Positions 1 through 9,282 of a stretch of DNA of 41,764 nucleotides are shown piece after piece. The notes under the pieces are model-generated. The model saw only the letters and a list, made by a program, of their open reading frames with translations, ran no database searches and had not been told where the DNA came from. Made by a program: the position numbers and the translations under genes. Source of the DNA: Legionellales bacterium RIFCSPHIGHO2_12_FULL_37_14 (lineage in GTDB: Bacteria; Pseudomonadota; Gammaproteobacteria; Legionellales; Legionellaceae); assembly GCA_001804735.1 (NCBI GenBank), contig MHBC01000001.1, positions 10,454 to 52,217 on the forward strand. The letters are read 5' to 3'. Numbering within the stretch: position 1 is the first letter of the stretch; the number at the start of each line of letters is the position of its first letter.

Positions 1-166
1 TGCTGAAGCTTATAGTAAAAATGCGGCATTTTATCAATACTTCCGTAGTTTAAAAGCTTACCAAGCCAGCTTTCATGATCCACACAGCTTTTTAATACTT
101 GATCAAAATAACGCCTTTTTTGAGTATTTAAAACACCCACTAAATACTAAAAGTGCGAAATCATAG
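1..166 (+). CDS. hflC: HflC C-terminal end (partial)
   Basis: The window opens inside a reading frame that runs to TAG at 164-166. The 54 visible residues (AEAYSKNAAFYQYFRSLKAY..., ...FFEYLKHP) match the conserved C-terminal end of HflC, the SPFH/band-7 membrane protein that forms the HflKC complex around the FtsH protease on the periplasmic side of the inner membrane. Known for the family: the stretch AEAY-x-x-x-x-x-FY-x-FYRSL-x-AY followed by a short FFxYL tail. The next gene is purA, 24 bases downstream on the same strand, and hflK-hflC-purA order is common in gammaproteobacteria, including Legionella relatives, which supports the call. The N-terminal part lies outside the window. Confidence 0.82.
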   Translation, partial: AEAYSKNAAFYQYFRSLKAYQASFHDPHSFLILDQNNAFFEYLKHPLNTKSAKS

Positions 167-181
167 TGCATCAATTTATAG

Positions 182-1483
<1,302 letters not shown>

Positions 1484-1506
1484 GGTCAATGTAAACGATC
1501 ACCAAC

Positions 1507-1660
1507 CAGGGCAACCGCGTCTTATGAACAAAATATGGAAATGTAGGGTGGGCAAAGCGCAGCGTGCCCACCATGCACCCCATTGGTGGGCACGTCGCTG
1601 GCGCTCCTTTGCCCACCCTACGCATTCTTTAGCCTATTTTGAGTCCATGCGGTTGCCCTG
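1507..1660. mobile_element. Palindromic MITE-like element with 10-bp target duplication
   Basis: Seen directly: 12-bp perfect terminal inverted repeats CAGGGCAACCGC (1507-1518) and GCGGTTGCCCTG (1649-1660), bracketed by a 10-bp direct repeat GATCACCAAC at 1497-1506 and 1661-1670, as expected for a target-site duplication. Inside is a second long palindrome: GTAGGGTGGGCAAAG (1543-1557) pairs with its complement at 1607-1621, and GTGCCCACCA (1564-1573) pairs with 1584-1593. The intervening arms (CAAAATA near 1529 and its complement near 1634) also pair loosely, so the whole 154 bp is an imperfect hairpin. There is no transposase, so it would need one in trans. GTAGGGTGGGC-type palindromes are widespread intergenic repeats in proteobacteria and cyanobacteria. 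Confidence 0.8.
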
Positions 1661-1701
1661 GATCACCAACAGTTAACAGGGCAAGATCGTCTAAATCATG
1701 G

Positions 1702-3042
1702 CTAGGTGTTGGAATCCGCATATATAGAAGTATGTGCAAACTCAGAAGCTTCATTCATGGTAAAGTTTCTGTCTTCTGCAGCTTGTAAAATGTCTTTATT
1801 AAACTGAGATCCTTTAGCTTGACAAAACTCTGGATTATTTTTAAGAGGCAGTAAGAAGCTAATGAGTGTAGTCAGTTTATCTAAAAAATTGGCATTTTCC
1901 GCGGCCAAAGTTAATGTTTCAAGCTCGGCATGTTCCTTGCGTAGTTTTTCTATTAGAGAAATATAGCTTTGTCTAGACTCCTCATCTGCAAGTCCAGATT
2001 TCTTAAGCTCTTCAATAGCTTGTATCCTCGCGTCTACCGTATCTTTTAAAGCAATTAATCTTTGTATATCTACCCTTGAAGGCTTAGGCATAGAATTAAT
2101 TTTCGCTAATATTCCCTGCAACATTGCAAAAAACATTTCAACGCCATATTGGGAAATTAAGCGCTTTCTTTCTGCAGGAATTGCTGTTGTGTGTGCATTA
2201 TACATAGTACCGGCAGAAGTAGTTTGCGCCGCGTACCTTTCCTCTAATATCACGCCTAGCGCTCTCATGGAGGTAGTTAATGCTCTATCAAAAGCTCTAT
2301 GAATAAAAGCTTCCGTGTCGTGGGATTCAGCAGATCCATTCATTAATGCGTCAATAGTTTCACTACATTCTCTAACTAAGTTAGTTAAATATGATTCAAA
2401 TGAAAAGCTCCGCATAGCATCACTATTTCTCATCCTACCCATAGGGCCTCCTGCCCACGCTGGTGCAACAAATGCGCGCCTCCTTTTTTCTTCAGCTAAA
2501 AGCGCTCTAGATGCAGCTTCAACTTTAGCTTGCTTTGCAGCTTTCAAAGCATCTTCTTGGGTCTTTAGTAGTTGTTCTCTTTCGCGCTCTTCTTCTTTTT
2601 GCATACCTACGAGCACATTAGACGCGAATATCTCGCTTGTATCTTTAGCAAATTCATTTTCCATTGCCTTTCTCTTTTCAGCCTCCTCCGTTTCGGCATT
2701 TTTCAATTTAAGAAACGTTAATCCTAATTTTGGACTTAACCAAAGCAAGAAAAAGAACTTAGGTGGCGATATTAATTTTGTAACATCATACTTAATGTCC
2801 AATAACACTGGAGGCAATACTCCTCCTGGCATAAAATCATTAAATGCTCGCAAAAATCTTGCTAATAAATTTACCGGTTCTTCTGCATCTTTGTTAGCAT
2901 AATAATTATATTGGGTTTGAAAATCTTCAAGTGTAACTTTATAGCGAAGGATGTAATGACAGAATAATAAACCCAGTCTAGAATGCGTTTCTAAACAAGC
3001 GTCAAATAAAGATTTTCTTAAATTTTTTAAAAATTTATACAT
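1702..3042 (-). CDS. Orphan coiled-coil protein, 446 aa
   Basis: I do not recognise this family. The N-terminal ~150 residues contain hydrophobic stretches (RLGLLFCHYILRY; PPKFFFLLWLSPKLGL) that may touch a membrane. They are followed by a highly charged helical segment, rich in E, K, R and A, around residues 140-215 that reads as a coiled coil, and then by further helical, leucine-rich sequence to the end. There is no signal peptide and no catalytic motif. The frame is open from 3057, but the better start is ATG at 3042, which has AGGAATT immediately upstream; the ATG at 3057 has no Shine-Dalgarno. It is convergent with purA and divergent from the small acidic gene at 3249. Large charged helical orphans like this are typical Dot/Icm effector candidates in Legionellales, but that is inference. 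Confidence 0.75.
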   Translation of the reverse strand: MYKFLKNLRKSLFDACLETHSRLGLLFCHYILRYKVTLEDFQTQYNYYANKDAEEPVNLLARFLRAFNDFMPGGVLPPVLLDIKYDVTKLISPPKFFFLLWLSPKLGLTFLKLKNAETEEAEKRKAMENEFAKDTSEIFASNVLVGMQKEEEREREQLLKTQEDALKAAKQAKVEAASRALLAEEKRRRAFVAPAWAGGPMGRMRNSDAMRSFSFESYLTNLVRECSETIDALMNGSAESHDTEAFIHRAFDRALTTSMRALGVILEERYAAQTTSAGTMYNAHTTAIPAERKRLISQYGVEMFFAMLQGILAKINSMPKPSRVDIQRLIALKDTVDARIQAIEELKKSGLADEESRQSYISLIEKLRKEHAELETLTLAAENANFLDKLTTLISFLLPLKNNPEFCQAKGSQFNKDILQAAEDRNFTMNEASEFAHTSIYADSNT

Positions 3043-3175
3043 ATTAATTCCTAGCATAATAAATATATAGTGAGACTATTCTATCACATATTAAACTATT
3101 TTTAAACTATTATCTTTAAATATATGCATCTTTGTTACTACTTAACCATGATCACAGGGAGTCGTCGGGATTATA

Positions 3176-3204
3176 TTTACAGCATACTGTTTTTGATTTA
3201 TAAT
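3176..3204 (+). promoter_or_regulatory. Sigma-70 promoter for the 3249 gene
   Basis: TTTACA (3176-3181) and TATAAT (3199-3204) are separated by exactly 17 bp, which is close to a perfect sigma-70 promoter. A short inverted repeat GCCTT/AAGGC (3209-3223) sits at the expected transcription start and could be an operator or a 5' hairpin. The only downstream gene on this strand starts at 3249. Confidence 0.6.
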
Positions 3205-3248
3205 ACATGCCTTTAATTAAGGCAATTTATTATTAATGGAGTACAGCT

Positions 3249-3698
3249 ATGTTTTACGAACAATCATCAATTTTTACCCTAATTATGCGCAATGACTCAT
3301 CTAATGCACTAATAGAACAACTAGAAAATATTCAAGCAGCAGTTCATTTTCCGGACATGGATACCGAGGAAGAAAGGATACTTGAGGATTTTGTTGAGGA
3401 TGAAATATTGACTGACCTTAGGGATAAGTCATTAGAACAAAAGCAAGAGTTTTACACAAAAATGGTGCGTAAATGTTGTGAGTTGGGATTGCGTCTAGCT
3501 GAAAGCGAACATGAAGAAGAAGTAGAAGAAGAATTAGAACCAAAAGTACAGTTTGTTGACGATAATGGAACAGCAAATATTCTATATTGGATTATGATGA
3601 CATCATTTGCAATCTCTTACGATACTGACTTAAGAAAATTTACGGTTAATAAAATACAAGAAATTGCCAATGATTATGAGGGAAATTACACTCCGTAG
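3249..3698 (+). CDS. Small acidic orphan protein, 149 aa
   Basis: I do not recognise this family. The protein is strongly acidic (runs such as DMDTEEERILEDFVEDE around residues 37-53 and EHEEEVEEELEP around 86-97) and largely helical, with one moderately hydrophobic segment near residues 110-122 (ILYWIMMTSFAISY). It has no signal peptide and no cysteine or histidine motif. The ATG at 3249 has GGAG about 9 bases upstream and a near-consensus promoter at 3176, so it is likely a real, independently expressed gene. It stands alone between two orphan genes on the opposite strand. Possible roles include a small effector or chaperone-like protein (acidic, small, helical), but nothing in the sequence decides this. 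Confidence 0.72.
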   Translation: MFYEQSSIFTLIMRNDSSNALIEQLENIQAAVHFPDMDTEEERILEDFVEDEILTDLRDKSLEQKQEFYTKMVRKCCELGLRLAESEHEEEVEEELEPKVQFVDDNGTANILYWIMMTSFAISYDTDLRKFTVNKIQEIANDYEGNYTP

Positions 3699-3722
3699 GG
3701 GCACGAAAAAAGACGGAAACTT

Positions 3723-5216
3723 TCACATCTCGGTTCTTGTTGCTCTACTAGTGCTTGCTAGATAGTTTTCTAATAACTCTGTCTGTTTGTTAACCACATA
3801 ATCGACTAAGGGTTTATTTCTATAAAGTAAACATGTTTCATCTACAGCATCATCTCGTAAAAAACTTACTAGATAGGTTGCAATTTCCGCAAGAACCGTA
3901 TTGATAACTTGCTCATGCTCTTCCCTATAAAAACTCAAATTAGGCTGTCTTGATTGCTTTAATAAGGCTGATAAAGCATCCATAACTACTATTACTTGAT
4001 TCGCTGTGTAGTTGGTCGGACAAAGCTCAATGATTTTATTATTTCCATTAGGGTGTACGTATAATATATTTAATAAAAGGTTATGTAATATTTCGCGTAC
4101 GCCTATATAACTTTCAAATTCACTACTTGTTTGCGTATATTTTCTATTTCTAAGATGCGCTTGAATTGCACGTAAAAAAATATACCCTATCTCACCTGGA
4201 TTACTGTGCAAGATTCGCCATATTTTTCTGTATAAGCCAGTTCTTTCCACCATATTGCTTGCTAATAATTCTTTGCATTCCCTAGGCAATGCCAAAGTTC
4301 CGATATAACCATCCATAAATTCGTGCAAAAGTATGCTTTGTGGTGGATCGCCATCTAATATCACTTGCTGAAAGCTAGTGTAGTTTGTTTGTAATTCATC
4401 CAAAGTAATGCTTGGTTTTTCATGACAATTCAATAAGTAATTTGCTAAATGGATAATTAGAATTTGATTAAATTTATGGAGGCGATCTTCAGCATTTGCA
4501 TCAAGAGGAAGTTTAAAAATCAGCAAAATATCACGCCACCTTCTAAGAGTTGGCTGCAATATTTTTAAAGCTTTATCATCGACAAATATAGTGTTATGTA
4601 AAGCACTATAAAATGCCTCTACACTTTTTTCTAATTCAGCGCGTAACGCTAAAATTTTATGGCCAAAAAAACTCTTTAAAAAAATCTTTGCCGAATTTTT
4701 AATTTCATCCCCATTAATTACTTGATTGGTGCATAAAGCGCAAATAATTCTCCAGATCCCTACGCTTGGGGTATCTTCTAAAAGCTCAATAAGCAACAAA
4801 TCAAGTCTACGAATAAATAGTTTAAAAGTTTTTGGGTTATAATTAGCGTTAGTTGCAAGATAGCTGCTAAAACGCTTTGCAAGGTAATTATATCTTTGAT
4901 CACTTACTTCCCTTGATACATGATGCGTGAAAAAAGCGAACTGATTACAGCTATTATTTCTTGGCAATTGAAAAATAGGCTCATGCAAATATAAAGACAC
5001 GGGATGATAAATAAGCTCTTGAATTAACTCTAAGGCAAACTCTTTAGTAAAAGCCTGCCCATCTCTTAAAATAAGATCCTTATTTCTTATGATAATTTCA
5101 CCAAATGGCATTTGCAGCTTATAACTTAAACTAGCAAGATGTTGTCTGTACTTCAGCCAAATCTTCACCTTGTGCTTAGGCTCTGTAAAGTGATAGTCAT
5201 ATTCAAAATTAGGCAT
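3723..5216 (-). CDS. Orphan helical protein, 497 aa
   Basis: I do not recognise this family. It is a soluble, predominantly alpha-helical protein without signal peptide, membrane segment or obvious catalytic motif. The N-terminus (residues 1-60) has alternating aromatic/charged residues suggestive of beta structure (FEYDYHF, HKVKIWLKYRQHL); the rest is leucine/isoleucine-rich helices (for example LDLLLIELLEDTPSVG, LLLNILYVHPNG). The C terminus LASTSRATRTEM is polar. It starts with ATG at 5214-5216; only a distant GGAA lies upstream, so translation may be weak. It faces the small acidic gene at 3249-3698 with 24 bases between the stops, and is divergent from the DEAH ATPase. Effector candidacy is inferred from context only. 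Confidence 0.72.
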   Translation of the reverse strand: MPNFEYDYHFTEPKHKVKIWLKYRQHLASLSYKLQMPFGEIIIRNKDLILRDGQAFTKEFALELIQELIYHPVSLYLHEPIFQLPRNNSCNQFAFFTHHVSREVSDQRYNYLAKRFSSYLATNANYNPKTFKLFIRRLDLLLIELLEDTPSVGIWRIICALCTNQVINGDEIKNSAKIFLKSFFGHKILALRAELEKSVEAFYSALHNTIFVDDKALKILQPTLRRWRDILLIFKLPLDANAEDRLHKFNQILIIHLANYLLNCHEKPSITLDELQTNYTSFQQVILDGDPPQSILLHEFMDGYIGTLALPRECKELLASNMVERTGLYRKIWRILHSNPGEIGYIFLRAIQAHLRNRKYTQTSSEFESYIGVREILHNLLLNILYVHPNGNNKIIELCPTNYTANQVIVVMDALSALLKQSRQPNLSFYREEHEQVINTVLAEIATYLVSFLRDDAVDETCLLYRNKPLVDYVVNKQTELLENYLASTSRATRTEM

Positions 5217-5420
5217 ATGTTTTAAATTCCGCTTAATTGTTTTTAATTTTTCTCATTAGATCATCAAAAGTAAAATATATACAGCATTTTGATTAAATAT
5301 ATAATAATTTGATTTATACTAAAGTAGAATGACATGACATTAACACGATGTATATTTATTTTCAATCACTAGTTTGGAGCGCAGATTAGCGCAAATAGGT
5401 TTAATCTAAAATAATTTGCG

Positions 5421-5498
5421 CATAATGTCATATAATGATAAATTATGGGAAATAATGCCCATAATGATCTATAATGATAAATTATGAGCAATAAATTG
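5421..5498 (+). repeat. Duplicated 39-bp AT-rich unit upstream of the DEAH gene
   Basis: Two adjacent copies (5421-5459 and 5460-5498) share about 30 of 39 positions, including CATAATG and a 17-base identical core TATAATGATAAATTATG. Each core holds a TATAAT hexamer and a near-palindrome (CATAATTTATCATTATA on the other strand). The second copy runs up to the Shine-Dalgarno GAAGAGGTG of the 5512 gene. It could be a doubled promoter or a repeated regulator-binding site. I found no good -35 hexamer at the right spacing for either TATAAT. Confidence 0.55.
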
Positions 5499-5511
5499 AA
5501 GAGGTGTTATC

Positions 5512-8406
5512 ATGCCAGGTGAAGAAAAAAAGTTAGAAGAAGCAAAAAAGGAAAACCATGTAAGCGCTGAACAAGTTGCAGCAGTTGGCGCAAAAGTTGA
5601 TAGCTACGCGGAAGCGCTCTTAGCACTTGACTCAGCCCAGGAAGCCCGAATAATTCCAAAGCCTCAAGTTCGTATAGGTGATAAAGTAATTCAGCTTGAA
5701 GCACCACCACGAGAGTATAATAATCTATATCTATCTGACTGCATAAATTACCATGTAAATATGCTTATTAAAGATGGTAAAGCAAAGCCTCAAGAGCCAT
5801 TAATATTTACATTTGGCGAAGAGGTCTATCAAGTAACTTATTTTGAAGGTGCAAAGCCCGAAATACACGTTCAAAGAAAATTAGTCGAACATGTTCCAAA
5901 AGATGAGCGTAGTGAAGATGAGAGGATTAAATCAGCTCGCCTGTCTTCTGCCAAAGTTGTTATTACTTATCAAGACATTGCTAAAACTTATGGGCACCCA
6001 GCTCGTGTTATGTTTTCGGTAAAAGTAGAAGATAAAGTTGTTTTCACGAGAGGCGCTGTCCACCCAAATCAATTACAGCGTGAAGTCATTAAAAAGTTCG
6101 CGGATCAACTTAATTCAGGATCACATGCAGAACTTGCGGTTATGGGCACAGCAACTGGAAAAAGTTTTGTGCTTGCCGGCATAACACATGCAACTGGAGA
6201 AGGAGTTTATGTTGTACCAAATGAAGCCTTGGTAAAGGAAATGCAAAAAACGATTAATCTATTACATGGAGATGGAACAGCAGTCTTGGTATCGGATAAA
6301 AATATGACGGTTGAAGAGTTTAAGCAAAAGTGGAGTGAGAATAAGCAAATTATTATGACAGCTGATGATCCTCACTTTAGAGAAAAACTAGCATTAATAA
6401 AGAATAGGACTATGTTAATAGATGAAGCGCATGAACACACTTTTACTGTAGAAAGAAACAATGCTTTAATAAATGCAAGAAATAATAATATCGTTATTGC
6501 AGTAACTGGTACTCCAAATATGGAGTTAGTAAAATCAATTGCTGATAATGACATGGCAATGATTGACGTTAATGTAGCGCGGGCCCAAAGGGAGGGCAGT
6601 GTTAGACAAGTCAACATGGTCCACGATAAAAATGTTAAATCTGAGGATTTAGTTTTTAAAACCTTACTAAATTATTTCGGTAGAGACGTTTATTGGCATG
6701 AAGGGAAAGGCGTAGCCACAACTAATGATATAAAAAATATGCTAAAAGAAGGTGTAGAAGAGGATGACGCCATAAGTAAAGCAATGGCACATAACCTTGA
6801 ACGCGCTTCTATGCAAAAAAACTTCGTATTCTCAGGCTCAAGCAGTGATCGAGCTAATGTTTTTAAGGCTTATAATGAAGTTAAAAATGGATCTTACGCA
6901 CGTTTAGAAGAGTTAAATGCATATGTGACATATCTCCGTAATCAAGCAAGAATGGAAGAAATTAGCATGATAGTTAAGGAACTGCATCCTGAGTATACCC
7001 CTCTACAAGTTAAAGAGGCAGTTGATAAACATATGGATAAAAATCCCGCACCCCCAGTAAATATAATGGAGGAAATTAAAGTTGCACAACAAAGTCAAAT
7101 TGCTAAAACCATGAATGCAGTTGCACTCTCAATTTTAGCATCTGCTGCAGGGAAAAAAGTAGACTATACAGATTTTGAAGAGGCAGATAGAAAAAAATCT
7201 CTAGGTGATTTCATAAAAAAATTTGATTTAAGTAACCTCGGTAACATGACTAAAGAGCAATTTCATAAGAAAATGGCAACAGAATTAAGTAAGGTATTTA
7301 CAGACCTACCAAAAGCACAAAAAAGAGCTTATCAAAACGAAATCCGCAAGCTATGTGACAGAATGTATGACCACTATAAGACTAATCGAAATATGGAAAA
7401 CTTTGAATTTCTCACTGGTGAGAAAGTAGATTTAAGTGCCTTACACGCATCTTATATGAGAATGGCTCAGCATAAGAGAACTAGAGGCACACACTCAGCT
7501 GGGATATTAGACGAATTAAGATCAGGCTTAGTAATGCACGTAGTAAGCGATCGATCATATTCTACTGGTATTTCCATAAAAAGTGTTTTAAGCGTGCAAC
7601 AAGTTATATCTGATGCCAAAGATTCATTAGCCCATGCTGATGAAACTATGCAACTACAAGCACGTTCTATCCGCTCCAAGGATAGAGGGGCTTTTGTCAT
7701 GCAAATAGTTGATAAAAAAGTTAATCCAGATCAGTATTTTACGATTGAACAAGTATTTTCAGAAACATCTGGGAAAGAAGCAATTGAGTACTCTGCAAAA
7801 CACCCTAAAACACGCCCACCAAACAGCCGCGTTGATTTTCTTGGTGCTGATGATGTGTCCTCATCTGAGCATGAACGTTTGCTGAACCAGCAATCTACCT
7901 CCATGGAAAATTTGATAGAGGCTCCTACCCGTGAGATAACTTCTAGTACACTTGCTTTTCTTAGTGAAAACAATAATCCAGAAACCAATGAAAATACGCA
8001 AAATTTACCAGCAGAAGATAAACCCGTTGAGAAGGAAGAAAACGTCCAAGAAGGTGAAGCTTTAGAAGATATTCAGGGCTTATTTGCAGAAAAAGAACAA
8101 GGCAGTTCTAAGCCTACTGAACCCAAAGAAAATAAAACTGAGCCCAAAGCAGAACCCAAAGAAAATAAAACTGAGCCCAAAGCAGCAGAAAAAGCTAAGC
8201 ATGAGGAAAAATCAAAATCAGAAAAAGGCCACCAGCATAAGCCAAAACACAGACACGAAAGACACTATGATGTTAAGACGAAAGTACAATCTAAAGCCCT
8301 TCTTAATCTAAGTTTGATGGCACATCATGCTAAGAAGGATCAGCATCATAAAGAGCAAAAAGCACATCATCAAGAACAACCAAAAAATTATCATCATAAA
8401 CGCTAG
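5512..8406 (+). CDS. DEAH-box SF2 ATPase with charged His-rich tail, 964 aa
   Basis: A superfamily 2 helicase/ATPase core is visible. A Q-like HPNQLQREVIKKF precedes motif I GTATGKS (Lys217), motif II DEAH (304-307) and motif III TGTP (332-335). The second RecA-like half ends with a motif V-like STGIS (684-688) and a motif VI-like QLQARSIR (714-721). About 350 residues separate the halves and contain a helical, lysine-rich insertion with no known fold that I can name. Residues 1-50 are charged. From about residue 800 the protein becomes low-complexity, Glu/Lys/Pro-rich with an exact repeat, then ends in a His/Lys/Gln-rich tail (HHAKKDQHHKEQKAHHQEQ). A good Shine-Dalgarno GAAGAGGTG precedes ATG 5512. 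There is no restriction or methylase partner, so a restriction subunit is unlikely. A DNA/RNA remodeller delivered to the host is one possibility; a bacterial helicase is the alternative. Confidence 0.85.
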   Translation: MPGEEKKLEEAKKENHVSAEQVAAVGAKVDSYAEALLALDSAQEARIIPKPQVRIGDKVIQLEAPPREYNNLYLSDCINYHVNMLIKDGKAKPQEPLIFTFGEEVYQVTYFEGAKPEIHVQRKLVEHVPKDERSEDERIKSARLSSAKVVITYQDIAKTYGHPARVMFSVKVEDKVVFTRGAVHPNQLQREVIKKFADQLNSGSHAELAVMGTATGKSFVLAGITHATGEGVYVVPNEALVKEMQKTINLLHGDGTAVLVSDKNMTVEEFKQKWSENKQIIMTADDPHFREKLALIKNRTMLIDEAHEHTFTVERNNALINARNNNIVIAVTGTPNMELVKSIADNDMAMIDVNVARAQREGSVRQVNMVHDKNVKSEDLVFKTLLNYFGRDVYWHEGKGVATTNDIKNMLKEGVEEDDAISKAMAHNLERASMQKNFVFSGSSSDRANVFKAYNEVKNGSYARLEELNAYVTYLRNQARMEEISMIVKELHPEYTPLQVKEAVDKHMDKNPAPPVNIMEEIKVAQQSQIAKTMNAVALSILASAAGKKVDYTDFEEADRKKSLGDFIKKFDLSNLGNMTKEQFHKKMATELSKVFTDLPKAQKRAYQNEIRKLCDRMYDHYKTNRNMENFEFLTGEKVDLSALHASYMRMAQHKRTRGTHSAGILDELRSGLVMHVVSDRSYSTGISIKSVLSVQQVISDAKDSLAHADETMQLQARSIRSKDRGAFVMQIVDKKVNPDQYFTIEQVFSETSGKEAIEYSAKHPKTRPPNSRVDFLGADDVSSSEHERLLNQQSTSMENLIEAPTREITSSTLAFLSENNNPETNENTQNLPAEDKPVEKEENVQEGEALEDIQGLFAEKEQGSSKPTEPKENKTEPKAEPKENKTEPKAAEKAKHEEKSKSEKGHQHKPKHRHERHYDVKTKVQSKALLNLSLMAHHAKKDQHHKEQKAHHQEQPKNYHHKR
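8119..8184 (+). repeat. Perfect 33-bp tandem repeat inside the DEAH gene
   Basis: The 33 bases at 8119-8151 are repeated without a mismatch at 8152-8184. In frame they encode two copies of EPKENKTEPKA in the low-complexity linker before the His-rich tail. Exact identity at the DNA level suggests a recent duplication. A unit of 11 codons keeps the frame, so copy number could vary between strains. Confidence 0.9.
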
Positions 8407-8437
8407 GGCGTGTTGACATTTCGTCTCCTCACCTACG
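8406..8437 (+). repeat. GGGCGTGTTGACATTTC repeat, copy 1 (IS-end-like)
   Basis: The 17 bases GGGCGTGTTGACATTTC (8406-8422) recur exactly at 41554-41570, and CCTCACCTACG (8427-8437) recurs in reverse complement at 41608-41618. This copy starts on the last base of the TAG stop of the DEAH gene. The sequence resembles the terminal inverted repeat of insertion sequences, preceded here by CTAG and in the other copy by TTAA, both of the YTAR type used by some IS5-family elements. No transposase is present. The short spacer up to 8478 otherwise holds nothing I recognise. Confidence 0.55.
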
Positions 8438-8478
8438 CCTACGCTCTAAAAACTGACACTTTCAATCACACCAGGTTT

Positions 8479-9282
8479 TTATGCATAAACCTGACTTAAG
8501 ACGTAGAATATTGGTGCTGCAGCAATTAAGCTGTCTAGCCTATCTAAAATCCCCCCGTGTCCTGGTAAAATAGCGCCCGTATCCTTACAGTTAACTCTGC
8601 GTTTAAACATACTAATAATTAAATCTCCAACAAGGGCGAGCATTATGGTCGCTAGCATTTGGACAAACCATAAGCGCGCTGAATAAGGGTGAAAATAAAA
8701 AAACGCAAGCGATCCTACACAGATAGCAGCGCACACTCCCCCCAAAGTACCCTCTAACGTTTTCCCAGGGCTTACCTTAGGAATAATTTTATGTGAGCCC
8801 ATACGCTGGCCTACTAAATATCCTCCTGTATCAGTTGCCCAAATAAGCAAGAGTAAATAAAAAAGATATAATGAGCCTTGCTTATATTGCAATATATTTG
8901 CTATAGCAGCAAAACAAAGCGGTAAAAGAATTAACCCACATAAAGCTACAATTATCCTTTTACCCCAATATTTTTGCAGACTAGGATAAAATAAGATAGC
9001 AATGAAAAGTAACCCTAAAGTAATAGTGCCTAAAAACTGATAAACGCTAAAATAAAATCGCGAAAAATAAAAATCTAAGACTAACAATGGAATAAACCAC
9101 CAAGCGTTTACTTTAGACAAAGGAATAAGCGTAAGCCATTCAAACCCACAAGCACCAAGCACCAACACTAATATAGCCATTATTAGGCTAAAAGGTGCAT
9201 AAAAAAGCACTATGAGAACCAAAAAAATTAGTAAGCCTGCGGTTAAGCTTCTTTGTTGCAGATTGTTGAGTTTAGTTTTCAC
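8479..9282 (-). CDS. cdsA: Phosphatidate cytidylyltransferase CdsA
   Basis: Inner-membrane enzyme that makes CDP-diacylglycerol from phosphatidic acid and CTP, the branch point for bacterial phospholipids. The 267-aa length is normal for the family. The protein is almost entirely made of hydrophobic segments (about seven to eight, e.g. LTAGLLIFLVLIVLFYAPFS near residues 13-32). The family signature lies near the C terminus: SMFKRRVNCKDTGAILPGHGGILDRLDS, seen as SxxKRxxxxKDxGxxxPGHGGxxDRxDS. Its ATG overlaps the stop of uppS by four bases (9279-9282), so the two are translationally coupled; uppS-cdsA is the usual order. The dxr gene that often follows is not here. Confidence 0.97.
   Translation of the reverse strand: MKTKLNNLQQRSLTAGLLIFLVLIVLFYAPFSLIMAILVLVLGACGFEWLTLIPLSKVNAWWFIPLLVLDFYFSRFYFSVYQFLGTITLGLLFIAILFYPSLQKYWGKRIIVALCGLILLPLCFAAIANILQYKQGSLYLFYLLLLIWATDTGGYLVGQRMGSHKIIPKVSPGKTLEGTLGGVCAAICVGSLAFFYFHPYSARLWFVQMLATIMLALVGDLIISMFKRRVNCKDTGAILPGHGGILDRLDSLIAAAPIFYVLSQVYA

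Noticed and set aside
2315-2902. A 195-codon plus-strand frame
   Set aside because: It lies wholly inside the minus-strand 446-aa gene, has Ser/Phe/Leu-rich antisense composition and no ribosome-binding site.
5232-5251. CTTAATTGT then TTAATTTT, resembling a PmrA box
   Set aside because: The TTAAT half-sites are 10 bases apart rather than the 11 of the Legionella/Coxiella consensus, and the position relative to either gene is poor; in AT-rich DNA this is expected by chance.
8472-8493. CAGGTTT/AAACCTG inverted repeat at the cdsA stop as a terminator
   Set aside because: On the cdsA strand the hairpin is not followed by a T-run and the stem is only seven bases, so I do not call it.
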